64,000 nucleotides of DNA from Lunularia cruciata (GCA_948567375.1 OX419756.1:65760552-65824551), one strand, 5' to 3'; shown: positions 1-10,553, counted from the stretch's first letter. Numbers and translations are program-made. Notes: generated by a model not told the origin, from the letters alone.

Positions 1-793
1 ACGAGTCTCCAATCCGACTCTGTCTAGCGAGCTGGATTTCCTCTCTTCCCTTCTTCCTCGGGACCATCGAGACATTTACTCTCGATGATTTCTGTCATGA
101 ATCCTGGAAAACTTACGTTCTAGTTCCATGCCAAAAAAGTGATCTGAAGTTGGCTCAAGACTTTGATCCTCGTTACTACATCTATTCTCCAAATTGCATG
201 ATCTCTCACTGCAAATTCAGAGTCTTTCTTCCCTCCTCCCATCTCTTCTACTTTCTTATTGTCTCTCAATTTCTCTCTCGTGACTTCTCCCTTGCGCACT
301 AACCCGAGTACAACTCTATTTCCCTTTCCCTGATCACCTGCAAGACGACTTCTCAACGGCGAAGGAAAATTGCTCGACATTTCGTCATTGCAGTTTTGAT
401 TTTTATAGAGTTGCACTTCTTCGTCTTCCGTCGCTTTGAGTTTCTACCAAGAAATCACACCTCTTGCATGCACCTATCTTTGTCAATCAACCTTTGCGCG
501 TATGAGCCGCCAGTTTTGAAACGGCCCCTTCTTGAATTTCTCGCCCCGACAAAAGGTTGTTAGATTTTCTTTGCCTCGGGTTGAGCTCCCCATGATCCGA
601 AGACAATTTACTTCGTATTGTATGTTTACACGGCATTTCTGAGTACTTTGCCTTATGACCCGAAGTCACTTTACTTCGGGTTTCATCCCGAAGACAATTT
701 TCTTCGCCTTCTTTGGCCATACAGGCGCAATCCGACTTCTCTATACACTTCCTCTCCTTTATTTTGAAAAAAACAAAAAATGTGGGCACCACA
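1..793 (-). mobile_element. Coil-1: 5' part of a Coil-family element, cut by the window edge
   Basis: The sense strand is minus. The sense 5' terminus is at 793, where the plus strand reads GTGGGCACCACA, the same end as the other Coil copies. The following bases CAATC (794-798) would be the target duplication, but the partner lies outside the window. The copy holds the family's promoter-like leader and the first part of the coiled-coil ORF, from a start near 380 down to an in-frame TAG near 120. Past that stop the expected reading continues in the same frame. The element sits inside the 3' region of the older Coil-2. Confidence 0.8.
120..380 (-). pseudogene. Coil ORF, N-terminal fragment (broken)
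   Basis: This is the N-terminal coding piece of the Coil protein. It begins at the conserved MSSNF start, runs through a basic stretch and a conserved block (NHAIWR, then ITFLAWN), and stops at a TAG where better copies read through a tryptophan-rich segment. The same block recurs in Coil-2, -3, -4, -5 and -6, which is why it is called coding despite its length. Function is unknown. The N-terminal half is globular-looking and hydrophobic, and the C-terminal half in other copies is coiled coil. Confidence 0.6.
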
Positions 794-1353
794 CAATCTT
801 GATTGTGATGATTCAAGCTCTCCCAAAAATGACACTTCATTGCAAAACGACTTTGCCTTAGAATTGTGTTCCACTCCTCCATTGAAGGCACAACTTCCTC
901 GATCAAAATTGCTTCACATCAACACTGCGCTGCACTCACGAATGTAGAATACTATCAACACTACAATTCCTCTCAGATATGTCAAGGCATTGCTTTGATT
1001 GCACTTCACTCAGGATCAAACACATAGAATGAAGATCAAGGCTGTGGAATCCAACATCCAACAAGCACATTGACTTGCACTTTGAATTTCTCCAAACACT
1101 CACAAACACAATTGCAGAGCTGATACTTGGAATCAAGCTCAAGTGACGAGCACTGCTTCACAACACTTTGCTTTATCTATTCTCAGAAATAATGAGCACT
1201 GAACAACATAAGATTGGGAATGCCACTCTTAAATAGTGAAGCAATCGATAGTCATCTTCCTAATGCACCTCTTCCTAATGACTCTACAAACCTACAGATC
1301 TGAAATGACAATGCGCCTCTTCATATTTGCCTATGAAAATCTCAAATTGGTTC

Positions 1354-2690
1354 CTAATCCAATCCGATGTCTACTTCTTCCTCGGCTTTCAAACCCAAAC
1401 CCGAAGTAATTGTACTTCCTACTACTTTGTCCTTGAGTTTCACAACTCCTACATCTTCTACTAGATCTAACAATTCTCTTTCTTGATCTTGATTTCACTA
1501 GTGGGTAATCTATCTAACTCCTTATCTGTTGACCCACTCTTCTCTAATGTCTCTAATGGTAACTTCAAAGACATCTACACTCCTACTTCATCTACTTCAG
1601 GTTTTGCTTGAACATCTTTCCGAAGTTTATCTATCTCTAACTTCACTAGATCTAATCTAATCGTGATATTGTCTTCAACTTCCAATATCTTCCTATCTAC
1701 CCAAGTTCTGAGACTAATTAATAGAGCATTCAAGTATGTATCCTTCACATGTCTCCTGCACTAACAACTTCAACTCGTGCAACCTTGTCTCTTCAATACA
1801 AACACTGGCCTCTATACTCAGCATCGCATTCATCCTGATTATGATCTCCTTCAATGGCTCCAATCTCATCTTCCTTTCAAGCTCCCGATCTACAAGCCAA
1901 TCTTCCTTGTACATTGCCAACTCTGCCTCGAACTCGGCTTTCCCAATTTCTTTCTCCTTCTCCTTCTGCAGAATCTTCTCCCCCTAATTACGAAGTAACT
2001 CTCGTAATCTCTCTTCTTCCCTATATCTCATTGTCAACTCCCATTGCTATAGTTGCTTCTTCTCTTCTACACTCTCCATCACTCTATTGAGCTCTTGTTC
2101 CTTCATTGCTACCCTCGCCATAGCATGGATAATTTCCAGTCTGGAATCAACAAATTGCTGCTTCAAGATTTTGTACTCTGCTACTTGTCTCTCCCTTGCT
2201 ATGTCATTCTTCTTCACAAGTTCCTCTTGATACCTTGCTTCTCTCTTCAAGTTCTCAATAAATTGACACTGCCCTACTACATTCCCTCACCATACTTCCC
2301 TTTCCTCCTTGCCTTGGATTATACTCCTCTTCAACTCTGAGTTCTCTTCTTCCAGTCTTGCCAAAACCTGCAACAGAGTCTTCACCTTTGAACATGTCGA
2401 CTGCATCTCTTTCTTCTTGTGCTCTAGCTTCACTAACAATGGGCACACAATTTCACATAGGTACTCCACTCCATCACTCGCACCTACTTCCACCTGCGGA
2501 GTGATCTCCTTCTTTACTTCTTCTTCACCTGATACTTGCCTTCTTCCCTGTAGTCGTTGTATCGGAATAGACGCTTCACTTCTTGAGCTAGCATTCTCCT
2601 CTTCCCTTGCCTTGCTTGGACCCGCTTCACACTTTGCCTTGCGTCTCGACCAAAATCCCCCCTAAATCATAATCTTCTTCTCCTCCGGCT
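1354..2690 (-). pseudogene. Coil-2 ORF, coiled-coil C-terminal half
   Basis: This minus-strand stretch codes for a charged, glutamate/lysine/arginine-rich coiled coil broken by frameshifts (for example 2250-2047 and 1920-1714). The conserved signatures ARERQVAEY and LHELKLLVQET match the other copies. It ends at 1354 in the shared terminal motif EVDIG. It is the displaced C-terminal half of the Coil-2 protein. No catalytic motif is visible. Such coiled coils are usually structural, so a Gag-like or packaging role is a guess. Confidence 0.6.
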
Positions 2691-2695
2691 TGGGT

Positions 2696-4634
2696 TGTGA
2701 CAACCCGGCAAATATCACTTTTGCGGTAATTGGGTAAGTAAAGTTCATTCCCGCAGAGATACGAGTCAGAATTGGTCAAATACAAAGTCAAAGTAACAAT
2801 TTCAGTTCTTCTTGGTTGCGTCTTTAATCTCTCAAGTAGAAACCACACCCACAAGAGAGTAACAAGCACTAATTTGCAATCTTGTCACAAATTCACACTT
2901 CTTAATCACATTTCCATCAAATCTTTCCAAACAATCTTGCTTGTGATGATTCAGGCTCTCCCGAAAACAACACTTCATTGCAAAACGACTTCACCTTAGA
3001 ATTGTGTTCCACCCTTCCACTGAAGGCACAACTTCCTCGATCAAAATTGCTTCACATCAACTTTGCACTGTACTCACAAATGCAAAATACTACCAACACT
3101 ACAATTCCTCTCAGATCTATCAAGACATTGCTTTGATTGCACTTCACTCAGGATCAAACAGATAGAATGAAGATCAAGGTTGTGGAATCCCACATGCAAC
3201 AAACACTTTGACTTGCACTTTGAATTTCTTCACACACTCACAAACACAATTGCAAAGCTGATACTGGAATCAAGCTCAAGCGACGAGCACTGCTTCACAT
3301 CACTTTGCTTTATCTATTCTCAGAAATTATGAGCACTGAACAACATGATACTGCAAATGCCACTCTTAAGTAGTGAACAAATTGATAGTTAGCTTCCTAA
3401 TGTACCTCTTCCTAACAACTCTACAAACCTGCAGATCTCATATGACAATGCAACCTTTCATATCTGTCTCTTCAAATCTCAAATCGGTTTCTACTCTGAT
3501 CCAATGTCTACTTCTTCCTCGGCTTTCAAACCCGAACCCGAAGTAACTTTACTTCCTACTACTCTGTCCTCGGGTTTCATAATTCCTATTTCCTCTACTA
3601 GATTTAACAATTCTCTTTCTTGATATGAAATTCCTATCATAATTAAGCCTTCTAAATCTATATCTCTCAACCCACTCTTCTCTAAAGTGTCAAATGTTAA
3701 ATCCGAAGACACCTGCACCCCCATCTCTCTTACCTCAAGTTTAACTACTATCGATTCCTTTACTAATTATATTGTGTCATCATCAAGAATTGTTATTGAA
3801 ACCATGAATACACTATCTACACCTTCAATTTGTAACCCACTTTCTCCTAATCACTCATGTTACTAACCCAAAGACACTTATTGTCTGATCCTGCATTTCG
3901 GGTTTATTCACTACTGCTACTTCTTCTTCAATTCATGTTCCATCTTTAATCAAGACTGAAATTGAAGGCATGTGTATCCTAACTATCTTCTTTCCATACT
4001 CCAAACTTCCTTTGATCCCTCTGGCAAAACTCTTGAAGTCACCTTCACTGCACTCTGAGGTCCGACTACCTCGGATTTAGTCATCTTCATCTTGAGGCAA
4101 AGTCTTTTGACCCGAAGTCATGGAAACCCGAAGTACGAAGTCACATTGACCCGAAGAACCTCAACCCGAAGTACATCTACTCTCAAAACTTCAAATGCTT
4201 GTAACTTCTTCTACAAACCTTCTAACTTTGCAATTTTGGTGGCAATGGAAAGCCCTGAATGAGACGCTTGTAACAAAATATAGCACACTTTATTTGGAAT
4301 TATAGTCATTGAGATATGGCCCTGCAAGAATCCTGACCTGCAACTTCTATTTCTCTTTTGGGTTTGCCCTCCTTAACATCTGATCCGAGTTTTTCCCTCC
4401 TCTGACACGAAATAAGCTTCTTCGGGTCTGATCCAAACTAAGCCCTTCTTCCTCTTACACAAAATTGACTTCTGATCCAAACTGAGCCTTTCTTCCTCTT
4501 ACACAAAATTGACTTCCTTGGGTCTGATCAAAACACAAGTTTGCACTCATTTCTTCTCCATTTGGTTTCAATTTGGTTTTTGCAAGGCATTTCTTCTTCT
4601 AAACTCGTCCAAAATGAAAAATGTGTGTACCACA
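2696..4634 (-). mobile_element. Coil-S1: short Coil variant with perfect 5-bp target duplication
   Basis: The unit is 1,939 bp with plus-strand ends TGTGACAACC and GTGTACCACA. It is flanked by a perfect duplication TGGGT (2691-2695 and 4635-4639), so it is a clean insertion into Coil-2. The sense strand is minus. Its 3' third matches full-length Coil elements (last part of the ORF, TATTTAAG-type box, 3' region). Its 5' ~0.9 kb is different and lacks the N-terminal coding region. The sense 5' part has a cluster of CCCGAAGT words near 4100-4170. It looks like a non-autonomous derivative. Confidence 0.85.
3491..3724 (-). pseudogene. Coil-S1 C-terminal ORF remnant
   Basis: A 77-codon open stretch codes for the same C-terminal tail as the full Coil ORF. 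It has a block with LEKSGLRD, a block with SYQERELL and the terminal EVDIG. Nothing upstream in this short variant encodes the globular or coiled-coil parts, so any product would be only a short acidic peptide. The stretch is kept in both short copies, possibly because it overlaps cis-acting sequence next to the promoter box and not because the peptide is needed. Confidence 0.5.
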
Positions 4635-4639
4635 TGGGT

Positions 4640-5654
4640 ACCTCATCCTCCAACTTTGCATGATTTTCTTTTCGAGCTCCACTCAAACTTCTTCTTCTTC
4701 TGCAGCAGGTACCGACGTCATCTCCCCACCTTCATCACTATCGCTACTTGTATCTCCACTTTGTAGCATGAGCTTTGGTTCCTCCTCATGTTCCGAGTCT
4801 TCAGACTTGCACTCGGCTTTGCCTTCCGAGTCTTCCTCTGATGATGCAATCACCACCATGCCTTTCCTCGGGTTTCCTCTCCTTGTCTTCCGAGGTCTTT
4901 TCTTCTCTACATCTTCGCCTTCTCCTTGTCAAATCCGCTTCTTTGACTTTGGAGTACTTACTTCTACCTCTGCACTCTTGCCCATCTACGTGTAGTACTC
5001 ATCAGTGCTTCAGATTTGAAGAATGTATTTTTGCTCCTCCATGTCAACTTCTCTTCTCAAGTGTTTTATCACATAAGTAGTCCTCTCCGGCTTCAAGATT
5101 GCCATGAGAGCACTCACGATCCCTCTCTTCACTGGATCTTTGTAACTCTTGACCTTATACCCATTCTTCGTTCTCTTCAAAGAGAAGGCATCCCTTACTT
5201 CTTGGGTTTCTTTGGCTACCTCTCCCTTCCCCAAGAATGTGGCGCCCTGCTCTGTGCCTACCTCTCTTCCGAGCACCAATCTCCAATCCGACTTTGTCCA
5301 GCAAGCCAGATTTCCTCTCTTCCCTTCTTCCTCGGGGCCATCGAGACACTTACTCTCGATCATCTTAGTCATGAAACTTGGAAAATTTACGTTCCAATTC
5401 CATGCCAAGAATGTGATCCGAAGGCGGCTCAAGACTTTGATTCTTGCAATCGCATCTAACCTCCAAATTGCATGATTTCTCACTGTGAATTTGGAGTTCT
5501 TCTTTCCTCCTCCCATCTTTCCTGCTTCCTCACTATCTCTTGGGTTAACTCTCTCAAATTCTCCTCTACACACTAGCACGTCTTCAACTCTACTTCCCTT
5601 CCCACGATCCCCTGCAGGATGACTCCTCAACAGCAAAGGAAAATTGCTTGACAT
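4640..5654 (-). pseudogene. Coil-2 ORF, N-terminal half
   Basis: From the MSSNF start at 5654 the frame is open for 214 codons to 5010. It carries the conserved blocks NHAIWR, ITFLAWNWN, RWTESDW-like and the region ending TTYVIKH. At about 5066 it jumps directly to the later block EEQKYILQI. Relative to Coil-4 and Coil-5 this is an in-frame deletion of roughly 70 codons that removes the most conserved hydrophobic block (HQAVFFHKLFAGEPINW). After a stop, acidic, serine-rich coding continues towards 4640. Function unknown; Coil-S1 separates it from its C-terminal half. Confidence 0.65.
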
Positions 5655-6333
5655 TGCTTTGTCGTTAGCCCAATTTTTAAAGAGTCGCGACTTCTTTGTC
5701 TCTCTTCAGTTTGTGTTTCTACCAAGAAATCACACCTCTTGCATGCACTTGTCATTGTCAATTGTACTTCATGCCTATGGCCGCCGGTTTTGAACGGTCC
5801 CTTCTTGAATTTCTCGCCCCAAAGAAAGGTTGTTACACTATCTTTGCCTTGGGTTGAGCTCCCCCCAATACAAAGACTTCTTACTTCGGGTTGTATGCTA
5901 ACAGGGCAAGTCCGAGTACTTCGCCTTATGACCCAAAGCCACGTTACCTCGGATTTCACCCCGAAGATGCTTTTCTTTGCCTTCTTCGGCCATATAAGCG
6001 CAATCCGACTTCTCTATACACTTCTTCTTCTCCATTTTGAAAAAAACAAAAAATGTGGGTACCACAGTGATCAACCCAATGCAAAGATGGTGTAACAACT
6101 TCCCTTTGGAGGGGCAAATCAAGAAAGTACAGGTAAAGAAACAACAAACATGGGGCAAACCACTAAACTTGTATAACACTAGGAGGAAGTCATGCAAAAG
6201 GATGATGTTTTAGTAACAAGCAACAGAGGAATGGCTGATCAACAAGGAACTATAAAATTGGGACTTTGTCAAGGGGATTTTGAAATGTCCCGCAAGTATC
6301 CTACACCACTCAGTAGTTGACCCAAAGGAGTGC

Positions 6334-8235
6334 TGTGGTACCCACATTTTTCATTTTGGACGAGTTTTAAAAAAGAAGTGCCTTGCTGAAACCAAATTGA
6401 AACCAAATGGAGAAGAAATGAGTGTAAACTTGTGATTTGATCAAACCCGAGGAAATCGACTTCATGTAAGAGGAAGAATGGCTCGGTTTGGATCAGACCC
6501 GAAGAAGCTTACTTCGTGTCAGAGGAGGGAAAAACTCGGAGTAGACGTTAAGGAGGGCAGACGCCGAAGGAGAAATAGAAGTTACAGGTCAGGATTCTTG
6601 CGGGGGCCATATCTCAATGACCATTAGTCCAAATCAAGCGTGTTATATTTCGTTGGAAACGTCTCGTTTAGAGCTTTCCATTGCTACCAAAATCGCAAAG
6701 TTTGAAGGTCTGTAGAAGAAGTTACAAGCATTTAAAGTTTTGGGAGTAGATGTACTTCGGGTCAAAGTGTCTTCGGGTCAATGTGACTTCGTACTTCGGA
6801 CTTCGGGTTTACATGACTTTGGGTCATGAGACTTTGCCTCAAGATGAAAATGACTAAATCAGAGGTAGCCGGACCTCGGAGTGCAGGGAAGGTGACTTCG
6901 GGAGTTTTGCGAGAGGGATCAGAGGAAGTTAGAGTAGAGAAAGAAGATAGTTAGAATACACATGACTTCAATTTCAGTTCTAATTGAAGATGGAACCTGA
7001 ATTGAAGGAGAAATAGCAGTAGTGAATAAACCCAAAGTGCAGGATCAGACTATAAGTGTCTTTGGGTTAGTAACATGAGTGATTAGGGGAAAGTGGGTTA
7101 TAAATTGAAGGTGTAGATAGTGTATCCATGCTTTCAATTACAATTCTTGACAATGACACATTAGAATTAGTAAAGGAATTGATAGTAGTGAAACCCGAGG
7201 TAAGAGAGATAGAAGTGCAGGTGTCTTCGGATTTGACATTTGACACTTTAGAGAAGAGTGGGTCGGGAGATAGAGATTTAGAAGACTTAACTATGATAGG
7301 AATTTCATATCAGGAAAGAGAAATGTTAGAATTAGTGGAGGAAGTAGGAGATGTGAAACCCGAGGACAGAGTAGTAGGAAGTAAGATTACTTCGGGTTCG
7401 GGTTTGAAAGCCGAGGAAGAAGTAGACATCGGATCGGATTAGTAACCGATTTGAGATTTGAAGGGGCAGATATGAAGAGGTGCATTGTCATTTTGGATCT
7501 GCAGGTTAGAACAATTGATGTAGAAACGGTATAGTTGTTAGAACTGTCGATTGCTTCACTATTTAAGAGTGGCATTCGCAGGAAATTGTTGTTCAGTGCT
7601 CATTATTTCTGAGAATAGATAAAGCAAAGTGCTGTGAAGCAGTGCTCGTCGCTTGAGCTTGATTCCGAGTATCAACTTTGCAATTGTGTTTGTGAATGTT
7701 TGGAGAAATTTGAAGTGCAGTCAGAGTGCTTGTTGGATGTTGGATTCCACAGCCTTGATCTTCATTCTATGTGTTTGATCCTGAGTGAAGTGCAATCGAA
7801 GCAATGCCTTGACAGATCTGAGAAAAATTGTAGTGTTGGTAGTATTCTGCATTTATGAGTGCAGGGCGAAGTTGATGTGAAGCAATTTCGATCAAGGAAG
7901 TTGTGCCTTCAGTGGAGGGGTAGAACACAATTCTGAGGCGAAGTCGTTTTGCAGTGAAGTGCCGTTTTTGGGAGAGCCTGAATCATCACAATCAAGATTG
8001 TTTGGAAAGATTTGATGGAGTTGTGATTATGGAGTGTTAATTTGTGACAAGACTGCGAGTCAGTGCTTGTTACTCTCTTCTGGGTGTGGTTTCTACCTGA
8101 GAGACTAAAGAAGAACTCAAGAAGAACTGAAATTGTTACTTTGCTTCGTATTTGGACATTTCTGACTCGTATCTCTGCGGGAACGAACTTTACTTACCCG
8201 ATTACCGCAAAAGTGATATTTGCCGGGTTATCATA
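6334..8235 (+). mobile_element. Coil-S2: short Coil variant, opposite orientation to Coil-S1
   Basis: The unit is 1,902 bp and starts TGTGGTACCC. The sense 3' end reads GGGTTATCATA, where other copies read GGGTTGTCACA. A perfect duplication AGTGC flanks it (6329-6333 and 8236-8240). Sequence and layout match Coil-S1 throughout, but on the plus strand. It holds the tail ORF at 7128-7442, a TATTTAAG box at about 7560 and the family 3' region. Together with Coil-S1 it forms a ~1.9 kb inverted repeat with a ~1.7 kb spacer. Confidence 0.85.
7128..7442 (+). pseudogene. Coil-S2 C-terminal tail ORF
   Basis: This open frame of 104 codons is the best preserved tail of the short Coil form. It is acidic, with a repeated-looking layout (VKPEVREIEVQVSS, then LEKSGSGDRDLE, then SYQEREMLELVEE, then VKPEDR) and the terminal EVDIGSD followed by a TAG. 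It aligns with the last ~100 residues of the full Coil ORF in Coil-4 and Coil-5. No known domain is recognised. Whether it is translated is unknown, since no matched upstream promoter is visible besides the element leader. Confidence 0.5.
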
Positions 8236-8346
8236 AGTGCTTGTAGAGAAGCCAGCTTGATGTTTAACAAGTCTGAAGGAGTTAGGATCTTGAAACCAGG
8301 TGACGGTATAATTTTTTTTCATTTACCACACACTAGAGATCACACA

Positions 8347-8681
8347 ATGGCAAAGAAGGGTGAGAAGAAGAGTCCTTTGCTCACAGTAAAAAATCCAGTG
8401 ATTCAAAGATTAGATATGATAACTCGGATTGAAATCCTAAGTAGACTTTGGATCACTTTTCTGGCATGGAGCTAGGATTTGAGCTTTCCAAGGTTCATGG
8501 CCAAAGTACCCTCAAGTGATTGTGAGGAAGGACCTAAGGACAAAGGAAAGAGAGGCATTTTAGCTTGATGGACAGAGTCGGATTGGAGATTGGTGTTGGG
8601 GTGAGAGGCCGGTGAGGAAATTGGGGAAGGAGAGTCTACGGAGGGGACAGATGAGATCCAAAGTTCTTTTACAATGCTATT
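8347..8681 (+). pseudogene. Divergent Coil N-terminal ORF remnant
   Basis: The ATG at 8347 opens MAKKGEKK followed by VKNPVIQRLD and ITFLAWS, then a TAG. After the stop the same frame continues with FPRFMAK, KGKRG and WTESDWRLVLG. This is the same order of blocks as the Coil N-terminus but with clearly lower identity than among Coil-1 to Coil-6, so it represents a separate older subfamily. It is nonfunctional here. Confidence 0.55.
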
Positions 8682-8690
8682 GCGGGGTTT

Positions 8691-9768
8691 TTTTGGTCTT
8701 GGGAGTGCACTGGGCACCTAGCTGCTTGTGCTTAGATTGATCTTATTGTTGATGACTTGAGACTTCTTGTAGTATGACACTCTCTCTCTTACTTTAGTAT
8801 GGTTGTAAATCTTATTCCTAATAGGGCAAGTTGTTTCCAATTGCCCCTAGGGGTAGGCTTCTCCCGGGGTTTGTATGTTGGATCTCGTAGATTAACACTA
8901 ATCTTCATAGAACTATTGTGTTCATTTGAGGTTGGCCTTGTGGCTCTACTCTTGTATAGTCTCATTTCTAGTTCTCTTTTTAAGCTCGGGTTTGTGGTTT
9001 TTGGGCCAGATGGTGTCACGGGGATTTGTAGGCCTTGAGAGTGCGCTAGGCACCTAGATGCTTGTGCTTAGATTGTCTTAGTCATCGATGGTAAGTTATT
9101 CTGTAGGCTGCTTTAGGTTCTAATCTTCTATCCGGAAGTAACTTCCTCCCTTTGATGGAATAGCCTATTTGTGGTTGTTCTATCTGAACCCCTTCTTAGG
9201 GCTGTTGAGTTGAGATACTTTGGATGATTTTAATTCTCATGTTCTTTTAGGGCCTATTCTTGTTTTATTATGTTTGGAGTTTTGGGTTTATGGATCAGGT
9301 GGGCTTTGCTGCCAGTACAGAAGCCAAGGCCATACTCATTCCACAGCAGGCAAATCAGCAAGTTGATATGACTATTCATCCAGACTGGAAGCTCCAAGAA
9401 TGGAGTCATTCTTTTGACACTACTCACCACAATGAATACATTCATCCACGAGCCACTCAGTTCTCTTCACATCCTCTTCTCAATATTTATAAGACTCAAG
9501 AGAAGCAGCCAATTCCAACTAACACAATGAATTACCATAAGCTCTGACATTTTTCAACTGAACAAAAGAAAGGAACAAATATTGCCAACAATTTTGGTCT
9601 CCAACATATTCTCTCTCGCACACATATCAAGCTTAGGCTAGTCCAGCTGTGAAAATTTTCAAACATCCACTTCCATTGTCTAAACAACTTCTGCTGCAAA
9701 AAAAAACCTCTCCTCCTTACAATCTTTCATACTTCAGCAACATCTAAAAATTATTCACACTCCTGTCC
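8691..9768. other. Unassigned stretch without recognisable gene
   Basis: I find no element family or protein here. It is somewhat T-rich on the plus strand. An imperfect direct repeat of about 55 bp is present (8696-8750 and 9031-9083). A 95-codon open frame at 9260-9547 has no domain I recognise and no supporting features. The stretch ends abruptly where the Tat-1 LTR begins at 9769, so it is probably pre-insertion sequence or an older, unrecognised repeat. Confidence 0.4.
8696..9083 (+). repeat. Pair of ~55 bp imperfect direct repeats
   Basis: Two copies of a unit containing GGCACCTAG...TGCTTGTGCTTAGATTG lie at 8696-8750 and 9031-9083, about 335 bp apart and differing at several positions. 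They could be ends of a small TRIM-like element or a local duplication. No target duplication or primer site could be fixed, so the call stops at a direct repeat. Confidence 0.5.
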
Positions 9769-9876
9769 TGTGAGCCAGCCTGTCCCTCACTCAGGATGAA
9801 CCTCTGATGGCTATTATGGTAGCACACCATGGACTAAGAAGGCAAGGAACCCCAACTCCATCATACTCCTTCAAGG
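9769..9876 (-). repeat. Tat-1 3' LTR, outer fragment
   Basis: The stretch begins TGTGAGCCAGCC on the plus strand and matches the first ~108 bp (plus orientation) of the complete Tat LTRs at 36520-37201 and 60534-61212. The rest of this LTR is at 19898-20484. Removing Met-1 (9877-19897) rejoins them at the sequence CAAGGCTAAC seen in intact LTRs. This shows that Met-1 inserted into an existing Tat LTR. Confidence 0.85.
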
Positions 9877-10431
9877 TGTCGTGCGTATATACATCGCTAC
9901 ACAATATACATCGCTGTCAACATCATACACTATAGAAACACAACTCACACATAAGTCATACATAGACTCCAAAGTGCCACAATAATCAGATTGCTTACCA
10001 CTCTCAACTCAACTCAACTCAGATCAGTACTTGATCTGTCACTCTATAAACTGCCAACAATTGGGCACTGATTACAGTCAAGCCACACCCACTCAAGTAT
10101 AGAGAATCCATGTGACGCTTGTCGGCCTTTGTCCACCATAGCCAGGACCTCGAAGGCTCAACATTAGAGAAGTGAGCTCTCTGGAGCTCACTTCGAAACT
10201 TTACCCTCTGGACTCGAGCTAGCACTAAAACCCTAACGGTCCCGCTGATGGCACACTTGATGGTGCAAATGGTGCAAAGTGACGATGGGACCCACCATGA
10301 AGTCAGTACTCCAAACACCAAATCTGACCGTCAGAAAGTAGTCTCTAAGATACTGCTGAAATAACTCTAACTACTATCACTGGAACTCCAGTGTCCGAGC
10401 ATCTAGATGTGGCACTACAAATGGCGTGAGA
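9877..10431 (-). repeat. Met-1 3' terminal repeat (LTR)
   Basis: This ~555 bp block has two parts in plus orientation: R1 (9877-9983, TGTCGTGCG...GCCACAA) and R2 (9984-10431, ending GGCGTGAGA). The same R1-R2 block ends Met-2 at 50751-51310, where the right end reads GGCATGACA, giving TGTC/GACA termini. R2 also occurs at the other end of Met-1 (19459-19897) at roughly 90% identity by eye. A fragment at 46476 starts exactly at the R2 terminus TGTCATGCC. R2 begins with an AACTC-type pentanucleotide run. Confidence 0.75.
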
Positions 10432-10433
10432 GC

Positions 10434-10539
10434 TATCGTGTGTATATACATCGCTACACAACATACATTGCTGTCAACATCATACACTATAGAAACACAA
10501 CTCACACATAAGTCATACATAGACTCCAAAGTGCCACAA
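10434..10539 (-). repeat. Extra copy of the R1 subrepeat between polypurine tract and LTR
   Basis: About 106 bp repeat the first part of the LTR (TATCGTGTGTATATAC...GTGCCACAA). It is separated from the LTR by GC and lies next to the G-run that looks like a polypurine tract. Met-2 has the same arrangement (51313-51419), so it was present in their common ancestor. Confidence 0.7.
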
Positions 10540-10553
10540 TTGCCCCCCTAGCT
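10540..10553 (-). promoter_or_regulatory. Polypurine-tract-like sequence of Met-1
   Basis: In the sense (minus) direction the sequence reads CTAGGGGGGCAA, a purine-rich run just before the R1 subrepeat. It is identical in Met-2 at about 51420-51432. It is the only purine run close to the 3' terminal repeat, hence the assignment as start site for plus-strand DNA synthesis. Confidence 0.5.

Larger units (their letters stand above)
794..6066 (-). mobile_element. Coil-2: older Coil element, interrupted by Coil-S1
   Basis: Two blocks, 794-2695 and 4635-6066, read as one minus-strand Coil element once Coil-S1 (2696-4634) is removed. The sense 5' terminus is at 6066 (plus strand GTGGGTACCACA). The sense 3' end lies left of Coil-1 and is not in the window. 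The left block holds the 3' untranslated region with its TATTTAAG-type box (near 1235) and the coiled-coil C-terminus. The right block holds the N-terminus and leader. Coil-1 is inserted in its 3' region at 793/794. Many CpG sites of younger copies appear here as TG or CA, consistent with age. Confidence 0.8.
6067..8690 (+). mobile_element. Old Coil-like remnant, interrupted by Coil-S2
   Basis: Plus-strand sequence on both sides of Coil-S2 (6067-6333 and 8236-about 8690) has no Tat or Met similarity. The right part encodes a divergent relative of the Coil N-terminus starting at 8347 (MAKKGEKK) with the blocks ITFLAWS and WTESDW. Stops interrupt it after about 45 codons. The left part would be its leader but shows no feature I can confirm. 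It is the oldest recognisable layer here. The right boundary is approximate because similarity fades near 8690. Confidence 0.5.

Noticed and set aside
655-861. Plus-strand open frames in Coil leaders (also 5739-6095, 33875-34162)
   Set aside because: They are on the antisense strand of the Coil leader, recur wherever the leader occurs and show no domain; the real coding strand is the other one.
5016-5459. 147-codon plus-strand frame opposite the Coil-2 ORF
   Set aside because: It is an antisense shadow of the conserved Coil N-terminal block; other copies keep the minus-sense protein, not this one.
9260-9547. 95-codon plus-strand frame as a host gene
   Set aside because: No recognisable domain, no splice or promoter evidence and no conserved relative in the window.
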